A DNA stretch of 33,366 nt from Isotricha intestinalis. Taxonomy: Eukaryota; Ciliophora; Litostomatea; Vestibuliferida; Isotrichidae. The stretch's first letter is position 1. Each line of letters begins with the position of its first letter. Under the pieces are notes generated by a model that was given only the letters and a program-made list of their open reading frames with translations, searched no databases and was not told the DNA's origin. Where the stretch lies: positions 1 through 33,366 of the forward strand of contig JAJJLU010003754.1 in NCBI GenBank assembly GCA_023807065.1, in the 5' to 3' direction. Positions 17,949-25,517 of this stretch are shown one piece after another. A program made the translations under genes and the position numbers.

Positions 17949-19076
17949 TTAAATAACAAGTGGTTCATCAGAAATTGCTGAATTATCAGGAATTAAATTT
18001 TTAATTTCATCAATATCATCAATTTCTTTTTTAATGAAAATTTCATTATAAACACAAACTCCAAGAATTAAAATAAGAAATCCTAGAACTTGTAAAATTC
18101 CAATTCTTTCTTGAATTTTTTTTTCATGAATAGGTAAAAGGAAAAAAATCCAAATAAATAAAGCTGTCATATTATATAAAACAACATTAGTAGTTGCATT
18201 AGCTACTTTTGTTATAGTAATATAAGCATAATTATAAAAAATAAAAATAAAGAATTGAAAAAAAATAACAATAATAATTTTCTTATTATTCCACATTTGT
18301 TTCAAAGCAAGACCTAAATTTTCTAAATAAAATTCATTATTATATTTTATACAAATAAAAGAAAAATAACTTCCAAATTTAATTTGGCTAAAAATTAATA
18401 TTAAAATAAAAGAAAAGATTGAACCAAAAACTCCTTCAAAACCAATTAATTTAATAGGATGAATAACTCTTGTTTTAAATAAATATTCTTCTGTAATAGC
18501 ATGTAAAGCAGTAAATATATTACAACAAATACAACATAAAATACCATAAATAGTTTCTTTTAACCCAGTTGCTTCATCTTGTTTGTTATCATCATTAATA
18601 GCACTTAAACTAATAAGAAATAAACCAATTATTAAAAGAAAAACTCCAATAAAATTATATTTAGAATGTTTATTTTTCAAAAAAAAAATTGATAATAAAA
18701 ATACTCCAATTGTATTTCCTCCATCAAACATTGTTGTTATACTTGCTGGAAGATTTTCATAAGATAACATTCCAAAAGATGAAGAAAACAAATCAAAAAC
18801 AGCTGGAATTGCTAATAAATATAATTCTAATGGTTTTTTTATTATATTTTCTTCTATTGATGTTTTATCTGTTTCATCTTCTTTTTTAAAATAATAATTA
18901 TATGTTAAAATTCCGGTTGTTTCTGATAAGAATAATGTTAAACTATACATGAATGGATGTTTGAAATATTGATCTAGTCCTTTCAAAGATTGAAGGATTT
19001 TTGCTATTATTCCTAATGCTGATCCTGTGAACACGAATAATGAATATAATATTATTTTATTGTCAAAGATCAACAT
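17949..19076 (-). CDS. SLC35F6-like drug/metabolite-superfamily transporter
   Basis: These 375 residues have about ten membrane helices in two EamA-type halves. Blocks typical of SLC35F6 and related solute carriers are visible: AIPAVFDLFSSSFGMLSYEN (family: P-A-x-x-D, then L-x-Y), then SITTMFDGGNTIGV (family: Q-M-L-R-G) and IHPIKLIGFEGVFGSI (family: V-H-P-L-x-x-V-G-x-E-G-x-F-G), preceded by EEYLFK (family: E-E-K-F). The acidic tail is cytosolic. Members of this branch sit in lysosome, mitochondrial or Golgi membranes, and their substrates are poorly known, so no substrate is given. It is convergent with the CDPK gene across a 236-bp gap. Confidence 0.82.
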   Translation of the reverse strand: MLIFDNKIILYSLFVFTGSALGIIAKILQSLKGLDQYFKHPFMYSLTLFLSETTGILTYNYYFKKEDETDKTSIEENIIKKPLELYLLAIPAVFDLFSSSFGMLSYENLPASITTMFDGGNTIGVFLLSIFFLKNKHSKYNFIGVFLLIIGLFLISLSAINDDNKQDEATGLKETIYGILCCICCNIFTALHAITEEYLFKTRVIHPIKLIGFEGVFGSIFSFILILIFSQIKFGSYFSFICIKYNNEFYLENLGLALKQMWNNKKIIIVIFFQFFIFIFYNYAYITITKVANATTNVVLYNMTALFIWIFFLLPIHEKKIQERIGILQVLGFLILILGVCVYNEIFIKKEIDDIDEIKNLIPDNSAISDEPLVI

Positions 19077-19213
19077 TTTTTCAGAAAAAAATAAATTTTT
19101 AATTTTTTTTTGATTTTTAAAAAACTTTTATTTTATTAATTTACTAAAAATATATTTCATTTAAATAAAGATTAAATAGATTTATTCAAAAATAATTAAT
19201 AAAAAATATTAAT

Positions 19214-21808
19214 TTATTTTTCATTTAATTTTTTAAAAATTAAACAACAAATTATAGCATCTAAAGCAGCATAATGTAATTGACTTTCTCTTAAAGGTCT
19301 TTTTTCCCAATTAGAACATTGTTCATATTTACATAAATTTTTCCCTAAAACTTTTTCACAAACTTTAGAAAAAGAAGGAGCTTTTTCAAGATATTTAACT
19401 TGATATAATTTTTCAATGTCATACATTTGAACTTGTTCTTTAAAAAAATCTTCAATTTCTTTATTCATATTAATTAAATCACTTTCAAATCCAAAAGAAA
19501 TAAATTTTTTATTTTTAAATAAATCAATAAAAGTTTTTTCAAAAGATTTATCTTTATATAATGCAAACATATCTAAAATCAAAACATTTTTTCCATCATA
19601 ATCACTTAATTGTATAATAGCAGTTTTAGTTTTTTGTTTTATTTTTAATGTTTCTTTCCATTCCGAATCAATTCCAATAAATTCAGTATCTTTAAAAAAT
19701 GAACTAAAATATTTTACTAAATTAGAACATAAATTTATAACAATTACATTAATTTCTTTTCTAGTAAAAGAGATACAGTCTTTTGTTCTTGGACCAAAAA
19801 AATCTTTTTGTATTTCAAGTGGTTCAGTATTAAGTGCTTTTTGAATTAATTTATTAGATTTTTTATTAAAATCAGGAATTAATAAGCCATTATTTTTGGC
19901 ATAATTCAAGATATAAGATAATTTTTCGTTTTTTTTTTCTCCTTTTATTTCTTTTAATACAATTGCAAGAAATATATCAAATTCATTTTGATCGTTTACT
20001 AATTCAACTAAAATATCAATTTGATTATCTAAAAATTTTCCTACTCTATTATAAAAAAACCCTCTTATATTCGTTTTTTCTATTTCACTACATTGCCTTT
20101 CATTTAATTTATCTTCAATTTTCATTAATTTAATTAATTGTTTTAAATTTTTTGTATTATGATCATCAATATAATCATTTATTACTTGATTAATTTCTTC
20201 TGGGATTAATTCTAAAATAAATTTTACATCCGATATATTTTCAAAGTTAAGAGAATTTAATATTTTTTTTAGCAAAGATTTATTCAATGATTTTTTTTTT
20301 TCAGGAGTATATGTTTTAATAATAGCTATTGCTGATTCTATATAATTTAATTTATAAACTAAATCTTCTAAAAAATTTTTTTTATTGAAAAAATCAATAC
20401 ACATTTCTACATTGTTCATAAATATAAAAGAACAAAATTTGGAATATAAAGGGTCTTTTTCATTACCTGTTATATCTTTCATATAATTATTCACGAAAGT
20501 TTTTTTAATATCTTGAGTGAAATTTTGATTACTATTAAATATTCTATTAAGATCTTGGAAATGAATTGATTTTTTAGCAATTTTTGGTAAAATATAATCA
20601 TTTAAATCTAAAAGTTCTTGTTTTGATGAATTATAAACTGAATATAAATTAATAATCAGAGAAGTTTTATCTTCAACAATATTAAAATTTTTAAATGAAT
20701 AGTTATTTTGAATTTTAAAATATTTAACAAAATAAATTGAATTATTTCTATCTTTAAAATAATTTTTTAAATCTTCTTCTTTCATTGATTGAAAATGTTT
20801 AAATAATTCATCTTTTATTTGAAAACACTCAAGAAAATTTTCATAAAAATCTTCTGGAGAAATAATATAAAGATTAATTACTTTATTTAAAAAATAATCA
20901 ATGGCTTTTTTTTTATTTTCTTCATTATTTTTTAAAATAATGTTTTCATTATTTATTATATGAATTGACTTCATAAAATTAATAACACAATTTTCATTAA
21001 ATATTTTATTATTTTCGAAAATCGTTAATAATTTATCGAAAAATAAATCATCTTTTATTTCATTTATATCAAAACATTGAAAGAATTTCTCTTTAAATTT
21101 TTCTATTGAAAATATATTTTTGAATGTAGGATCATTTATTAATTCTTTTATAGGTTTTAATAAAGAATTCTTTAATGGGATTATTTTTGAATAGTATATA
21201 CTAAATTCATTTTGTTGAATAATTTCATTTGATTTTTTTGTATCATTTTCTTCATTTATATTTGAATCTTTTTCTTTTTGATTTTCATTATTTGTAATAT
21301 TTTTATTTGATGTTTTTTTTTTTTTATTTTCATTTAAATCATTTTGTTCAATTTTATTTATATTATTTTCTTTTTTAGAATTAAATTGTTCTTTTTCATT
21401 TAAATTATTATATGAATAATCATTATTATCGTTTTCTTTGTTTTTATTTCTATTATTTTTTTTCTTATTTTGATTATTTTTATAGTAATTATCATTATCA
21501 TTATATTTATAATTCTTATTACTGTAATTATTATAAGAATTATTATAGTTTTTGTTATTTTGATACTCGTTATGACCATAATAATTATTATAATTTTTGT
21601 TATAATAGTCATAGTTATTATTATAACTTTGATTATAGTTATTATCATAATTTTGATTATAGTTATTATCATAATTTTGATTATAGATATTATAATTATT
21701 ATAATTATTTGAGTTATAATCATTATTACTGTTGTAATGATTGTTTTTATTATTATTATAATTATTCTTATGATGTTTTTTTGATTTTTTATTTGAGTAA
21801 TTATCCAT
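19214..21808 (-). CDS. DEDDy-type 3'-5' exonuclease (RNase D/Mut-7/EXD-like) with Asn/Tyr-rich N-terminus
   Basis: In this 864-residue protein, residues ~1-125 are Asn/Tyr/Lys low-complexity with tandem repeats, and 125-200 are Asn/Lys/Glu-rich. About 205-690 is a helical region of unknown fold. The exonuclease domain fills 710-864: Exo I GIDSEW (Asp714, Glu716), Exo II GFESDL (Asp777), Exo III HYAALDA (Tyr846, Asp850), so the two-metal DEDDy site is complete. The domain layout (long helical N-terminus, C-terminal exonuclease) resembles EXD3/Mut-7-type proteins, which act on small-RNA or structured RNA ends in animals. Whether this one does so is not shown. The prion-like head suggests RNA-granule location (inference). 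Confidence 0.88.
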   Translation of the reverse strand: MDNYSNKKSKKHHKNNYNNNKNNHYNSNNDYNSNNYNNYNIYNQNYDNNYNQNYDNNYNQSYNNNYDYYNKNYNNYYGHNEYQNNKNYNNSYNNYSNKNYKYNDNDNYYKNNQNKKKNNRNKNKENDNNDYSYNNLNEKEQFNSKKENNINKIEQNDLNENKKKKTSNKNITNNENQKEKDSNINEENDTKKSNEIIQQNEFSIYYSKIIPLKNSLLKPIKELINDPTFKNIFSIEKFKEKFFQCFDINEIKDDLFFDKLLTIFENNKIFNENCVINFMKSIHIINNENIILKNNEENKKKAIDYFLNKVINLYIISPEDFYENFLECFQIKDELFKHFQSMKEEDLKNYFKDRNNSIYFVKYFKIQNNYSFKNFNIVEDKTSLIINLYSVYNSSKQELLDLNDYILPKIAKKSIHFQDLNRIFNSNQNFTQDIKKTFVNNYMKDITGNEKDPLYSKFCSFIFMNNVEMCIDFFNKKNFLEDLVYKLNYIESAIAIIKTYTPEKKKSLNKSLLKKILNSLNFENISDVKFILELIPEEINQVINDYIDDHNTKNLKQLIKLMKIEDKLNERQCSEIEKTNIRGFFYNRVGKFLDNQIDILVELVNDQNEFDIFLAIVLKEIKGEKKNEKLSYILNYAKNNGLLIPDFNKKSNKLIQKALNTEPLEIQKDFFGPRTKDCISFTRKEINVIVINLCSNLVKYFSSFFKDTEFIGIDSEWKETLKIKQKTKTAIIQLSDYDGKNVLILDMFALYKDKSFEKTFIDLFKNKKFISFGFESDLINMNKEIEDFFKEQVQMYDIEKLYQVKYLEKAPSFSKVCEKVLGKNLCKYEQCSNWEKRPLRESQLHYAALDAIICCLIFKKLNEK
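21590..21700 (-). repeat. 24-bp tandem repeat coding for YDNNYNQN units
   Basis: Two near-perfect 24-bp copies lie at 21628-21651 and 21652-21675, with a partial copy to the right and diverged copies to the left (about 21,590-21,627). On the - strand they code for 8-residue units of Tyr, Asp, Asn and Gln within the exonuclease gene's head. The unit length is a multiple of three, so copy-number change keeps the frame. Confidence 0.8.
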
Positions 21809-22202
21809 TTTATTAATTCTTTTTTTTTGAAATAAATCTCAAAAATTTTATTCTTTATTTCTATTTATTTCTTATTATTTAATAATTTAAATATTAAAAT
21901 ATTATTTAATTAAATAGGATTTAAAAATAAATAATTTATATACAAAAAATTATTATTTAATTTCTTTATATATTAAATATTAGAATTTAAAAAAAAATTT
22001 GAATTTAAAAACAATCCTATAGATTAATATTTAATGTTAGAAAAAAAAATATGAACGTTAGATGAAATTATTTGAATATGTAAACTTTATTTTAATAAAA
22101 TAAATTAAACTAAAAATCAAAATAAGAAAATAAATTTTACCTTAAATCAAAAATAATATTAATTTAATTAATAAAACATTTATTCAACCCATTTTATTAA
22201 AT
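21809..22202. other. Non-coding AT-rich gap (394 bp)
   Basis: This lies between two leftward genes. I looked for coding-like segments on both strands and for RNA-like structure and saw none. It should contain the promoter of the exonuclease gene. Confidence 0.4.
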
Positions 22203-22856
22203 TTAACAGAATTTACAATTTTGATTAATTTCTTTCTTTTTTTTTTCTAATTGTTCTTGTTCTTCTCTATTAGTTTTAGGTGCTTCAATATCATCATCTT
22301 CTGAATTATCATCAAGATTTTTTTTTTCTTCAATTATTTTTTCTTTTTCTTCAATTATTTTTTCTTTTTCTTCAATTTTTTTTTCTTCTTTTTTTTCTTC
22401 TTTATTATTCATACTATTTTTATTATCATCACTATCATTTTCACTACTTTTACTTTTACTATCACTATCACTTTCTTTTTCTTCATATTCTTTTCCTACT
22501 TTCATATTATTTTCTGTATTTTCTTTCACATCTTCTTCTTCTTCTATTTCTTCAATTACTTCTTGTTTTTTTAATAATTCTTTTACTAAAGCAAATTCAT
22601 TTTTTATACTCTTTTTCCTAGCTTCTAAAAATTGAGTTGGGTTTTTTTTTTTTTCTTCATCTTTTTTAATTCCTTCAAATTTTGTTTTTAATTCTCTAAA
22701 TTTTATATTTCCCCCAATTTGAAAACTAACACTATTTCTTTTTTTTTTAGAATAATTCATTATTTCTTTAGGATCCATTAAATTTGCTAATTTTAATGAA
22801 GATCTTTTTGGTTTTTGTGGAGAAATATTTATTGTTTGAAGGTCTTTATCAGACAT
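22203..22856 (-). CDS. Hypothetical charged protein with Glu/Lys repeats
   Basis: This 217-residue protein is not recognised. The N-terminal half is basic and may be conserved: SPQKPKRSSLKLANLMDPKE, then SKKKRNSVSFQIGGNIKFRE (RNS and RRS-like phosphorylation sites) and FLEARKKSIKNEFALVKELL. From about 95 the protein turns into acidic, Ser/Asp- and Glu-rich sequence with three near-copies of EKEKIIE, and ends NQNCKFC. The C-terminal Cys pattern is not a proper CaaX box. No membrane segment is seen. It faces the RPB9 gene across a 100-bp divergent promoter. The middle and C-terminal halves are probably disordered. Confidence 0.72.
   Translation of the reverse strand: MSDKDLQTINISPQKPKRSSLKLANLMDPKEIMNYSKKKRNSVSFQIGGNIKFRELKTKFEGIKKDEEKKKNPTQFLEARKKSIKNEFALVKELLKKQEVIEEIEEEEDVKENTENNMKVGKEYEEKESDSDSKSKSSENDSDDNKNSMNNKEEKKEEKKIEEKEKIIEEKEKIIEEKKNLDDNSEDDDIEAPKTNREEQEQLEKKKKEINQNCKFC
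22326..22391 (-). repeat. 21-bp tandem repeat coding for EKEKIIE units
   Basis: About three copies of a 21-bp, pyrimidine-rich unit (on the + strand, T/C runs ending in TTCAATTA) lie in the charged protein gene. Each codes for seven residues of a Glu/Lys helix, and the unit keeps the reading frame. Confidence 0.75.
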
Positions 22857-22956
22857 TAAATCTTTTAATTTTTCAAATTTTTTAATTTAAAATATCAAAA
22901 AATTTCAAAAAAAAAAAGTATTTAAATCCTTAAAATAAAATAATTTTATTTAAAAA

Positions 22957-23517
22957 ATGTCAATGAGATTTTGTAAAGATTGTAACAATATGTTATATCC
23001 AGCAGAAAATAAAGAAAACAAAGAAAATTCCTTATTAAAATTTTATTGTAAAATATGTATGTCATCAGAAACAGTAGAAAAAAATACTCAAGAAACAAAT
23101 TTAGTATATAGAAACGAGATAAAATTAGGTCAAAATGCAGTAAAAATAGATCCAAATATAATAAATGATTCCACATATGCAAGAACAAAAAATATAACTT
23201 GTCCTAAATGTGGTTATCATCAAGCAATATATTTTCAAAATCCTAATATTAATGATCCAGGAATGAAATTAGTTTTATTATGTTGTAATAAAGATTATAA
23301 TGGTGGTTATTGTGGAAAATGGTGGTTTAAAGAAAAAGATGAACTTATTGATAATCCTGATAATAATTTCGATGATAATAATTATGATGATAATAATTTT
23401 AATAATGATAATGATGATAATAATGATAATAATGATAATTATGATAAAAATTATGATGATGATGTTCTTATTAAACAAGAAAATAGAATGGATATTGATA
23501 ATGAAGAGGATAATTAA
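22957..23517 (+). CDS. RPB9: RNA polymerase II subunit RPB9 with extended second zinc site and acidic Asn tail
   Basis: RPB9 (with homologues in Pol I, Pol III and TFIIS) sits at the jaw of the polymerase and affects start choice, elongation and proofreading. The N-terminal zinc ribbon has Cys6, Cys9, Cys31 and Cys34 with the family words FCKDCNNMLYPAE and LVYRNEI. The C-terminal TFIIS-type ribbon has CPKCGYHQAIYFQ (Cys82, Cys85), then LLCC (Cys109/110) and CGKWW (Cys119). The usual second pair is close-set (CxxC in yeast RPB9); here about eight residues separate them. After residue 130 comes a ~55-residue Asp/Asn-rich tail absent from normal RPB9 (about 120 residues). Pol II is the best guess, because of the NNMLYP and VYRNEI words. 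Confidence 0.88.
   Translation: MSMRFCKDCNNMLYPAENKENKENSLLKFYCKICMSSETVEKNTQETNLVYRNEIKLGQNAVKIDPNIINDSTYARTKNITCPKCGYHQAIYFQNPNINDPGMKLVLLCCNKDYNGGYCGKWWFKEKDELIDNPDNNFDDNNYDDNNFNNDNDDNNDNNDNYDKNYDDDVLIKQENRMDIDNEEDN
23370..23465 (+). repeat. GAT/AAT codon repeat (Asp/Asn tail of RPB9)
   Basis: A run of GAT and AAT codons with a few TTT and TAT codons codes for the acidic tail of RPB9. The opposite strand shows a long isoleucine frame, which is only a shadow of this repeat. Confidence 0.7.
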
Positions 23518-23851
23518 TTTTGAGGAGATAATTTATTGGGTATATTTTAATTTTTAAGTCTTTGTTCAATTATTATTATTATTTTAAATTTTATATTAAT
23601 TATATATTATTATTTTTTTAATCGGAAATTTAAGTAATGTTAATATTATTTTTAGTTTATATTCATTTATTTTTAAATAAGACTTTATAATTCATTTTTT
23701 TAATTCTTTCACTTTAACCCAGAAAATTTGAAAATATTTTTACGAACATAATTTTTGACCATAATAACAATTTTGAATAGTTTACTTAATGAAATTATTC
23801 TAAATAATTTGAATTTTTTTTTCTAAATTTGTTTTATAAGAAAAAGAAAGA
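23518..23851. other. Non-coding AT-rich gap (334 bp)
   Basis: This is the 3' side of the RPB9 gene up to the end of a decayed coding stretch on the other strand. No clear feature is visible. Confidence 0.35.
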
Positions 23852-24184
23852 TTATTTAAGATAATAATCGTTAAACGTTACTTGTTTTAAACTTTTATAA
23901 AAAATAAAAGAGTTTAAGAAGAGTTTATGTGTCATTTTTTAATCATCTTTAGTATATGAAATATCAGTTTTAATTTTTTGTTTTATTTCTAGATAATAAT
24001 AATTTCTATTTATATCAAAATTAATATACTTTCTTTCATTGAATAATGATTATGTTTCTTCTAAATAATTTTATTTTTTAATATTATGAAAGGATTGTTT
24101 GGGAATTTTTCATTTTTGTTTAAAAAAAGTTAATGATGTTTTTAAATAAACATTTTTTTATTTTCTGATTAAGATTTTATTATT
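23852..24184 (-). pseudogene. Decayed coding stretch downstream of, and in frame with, the ASH-like gene
   Basis: Beyond the TGA stop (24230-24232) of the ASH-like gene the same - strand frame stays protein-like for over 100 codons, broken only by stops and with no frameshift. It reads KNVYLKTSLTFFKQK, TGA (24110-24112), KIPKQSFHNIKK, TAA (24071-24073), NYLEET, TAA (24050-24052), SLFNERKYINFDINR and EIKQKIKTDISYTKDD, TAA (23939-23941), KMTHKLFLNSFIFYK and VTFNDYYLK, TAA (23852-23854). Asp+Glu make up about a fifth of the best segment, too many for non-coding DNA of this AT content. It may be the lost C-terminus of the ASH-like gene or a separate dead gene. Confidence 0.4.
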
Positions 24185-24229
24185 TAAAAAATAAAAATAA
24201 TAATTTATATATATATTTTTTCTAATTTT

Positions 24230-25438
24230 TCAAATTATTGGAGTATGTTCTATAAATTGACTTGTTTCTCTTGATTTTAATGGAGTTAGATTTGAACTTA
24301 TTTTATTTAAAAATAAATTTTGTTCACTTACTAAGTCATTTATTCCATCGTTTTCACAATTTTTTTTTTTAATATTCTCATTTTTAAATTTATTTAACTT
24401 ATTTTCTAATAATTTATATCTTTCAATTAATTCTTCTTTTTCAATTAAAAGTAATTTATTTTCTGTTAAAACACATATTTTTTCTAAATTATTATAATTT
24501 TTATTTATTTCCTTTTTTTTATCTTTAAATTTATTTAAAAAAATATTTTTTCCAAAAGAATAAACAGACATAGAACTTCTAAGTAAAAATCTCGAATCAT
24601 ATCTTTCTTTATTAATATGAATATTTTTCTCAAATTCTTGCAATATATTACTCATTTCTTGCATTTTATCTAATAAAATTTTTGCTTTATTATTTAATTT
24701 TTCTAAATTAGACATATTACAAATAATTCCAAAATCACAGTTTTTTTGAATGATATAATTTCTTTTTTTTATATTTTCTTCTTCATTTTTATTTTTATAT
24801 CCAATATTTTCATTTTGATTATTATTTAACTTAGAAATAGGATTAATATTCTTGTCAATAATGTCTAAATTTTCTATTTGAGAATTACCAATTGAAATAG
24901 CATTATTAGTAGAATTATTTTGAGGATTTGGACTTAAAGGAATTTCTTTATTTTTAATAAATGATCCTTTGTTTATATTTTTTACATTTTGATTAGAATT
25001 TTCATTTAAATCTGCTTGACCGTATTTTAAATATTCAGCAGCTAAATTACTTATTCCTTCAATATTACTTTCTGTTTCTAAATTTGCCTCTGTTTCTTGG
25101 GTAAAATATATTAAATTTATTTCATATTTTTCTTCTACGAATTCGCCATTTAAATTTATAAATAATTTTTTTTTTATTGGTATTTTTCCAGTTGAATAAT
25201 TTATTTGATCTTGAATCACTAAATTTATTTTTTTTGATTGATTAACTTCTAATCTAATTAAATTATCACTTAAAATTAATTTATTTCTATCACTTGAGCG
25301 AAGGTTTAATATAATTGGAATATTACATGTATTATATATTATAAATGAAGGTTTGTAAATTTTTCCAGGAATAAAATGTGATATATTAATACATTCAGGT
25401 AAAATTGTTATTAAATTTGGATGAGAGTATTCGGACAT
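24230..25438 (-). CDS. ASH/MSP-like (HYDIN-type Ig fold) domain protein with coiled coil
   Basis: In this 402-residue protein, residues ~5-120 look like an ASH/MSP beta-sandwich: ITILPECINISHFIPGKIY, then SFIIYNTCNIPIILNLR and a later strand pair with LEVNQSKKINLVI, matching the pattern 'strand, G-x-x-Y, I-x-N-T-x-x-x-P-I-x-x-x-L, x-x-G/Q-x-x-x-x-I-x-I'. This fold is found in ciliary and centrosomal proteins (HYDIN, CEP192, SPD-2, CFAP-type). Residues ~130-235 are Asn-rich linker. About 235-380 is a coiled coil (KLNNKAKILLDKMQEMSNIL, LIEKEELIERYKLLENKLNK). The stop is TGA, unlike nearly all neighbours, and the frame remains coding-like afterwards. A role at basal body or axoneme is inference. 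Confidence 0.65.
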   Translation of the reverse strand: MSEYSHPNLITILPECINISHFIPGKIYKPSFIIYNTCNIPIILNLRSSDRNKLILSDNLIRLEVNQSKKINLVIQDQINYSTGKIPIKKKLFINLNGEFVEEKYEINLIYFTQETEANLETESNIEGISNLAAEYLKYGQADLNENSNQNVKNINKGSFIKNKEIPLSPNPQNNSTNNAISIGNSQIENLDIIDKNINPISKLNNNQNENIGYKNKNEEENIKKRNYIIQKNCDFGIICNMSNLEKLNNKAKILLDKMQEMSNILQEFEKNIHINKERYDSRFLLRSSMSVYSFGKNIFLNKFKDKKKEINKNYNNLEKICVLTENKLLLIEKEELIERYKLLENKLNKFKNENIKKKNCENDGINDLVSEQNLFLNKISSNLTPLKSRETSQFIEHTPII

Positions 25439-25517
25439 AATTTATTTAAAATTTAATTTTAAAATAAACAATTTTTTATTAAATAAAAATAAATTTATAT
25501 TCAAATTGTTAATATTA
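25439..25517. promoter_or_regulatory. Compact divergent promoter (79 bp)
   Basis: Only 79 A/T bases separate the starts of the leftward ASH-like gene and the rightward Asn-rich gene, so both promoters and 5' leaders must be very short or overlap. No motif is recognised. Confidence 0.45.

Noticed and set aside
3360..19076. A functional gene cluster or operon-like system among the kinases, CEP19 and MLO-like gene
   Set aside because: Genes alternate in strand, have separate promoters and belong to unrelated pathways; proximity alone gives no support.
21628..21700. Possible CRISPR-like repeats
   Set aside because: The 24-bp units are directly adjacent with no spacers and lie inside a gene in frame, so this is a coding tandem repeat.
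21400..21816. Long open frames rich in Ile or Tyr opposite the exonuclease gene's head
   Set aside because: They are mirror images of the Asn/Tyr repeat (AAT/TAT codons read on the other strand) and have no independent protein features.
22203..22220. C-terminal CKFC of the charged protein as a prenylation (CaaX) site
   Set aside because: The two middle residues are not aliphatic as the motif needs, so lipidation is not supported.
23278..23557. Ile-rich frames overlapping the RPB9 tail
   Set aside because: They are shadows of the GAT/AAT codon repeat.
25506..25517. TTG start four codons before the ATG of the Asn-rich gene
   Set aside because: Eukaryotic initiation at TTG is not expected; the ATG at 25518 has a suitable A/T context.
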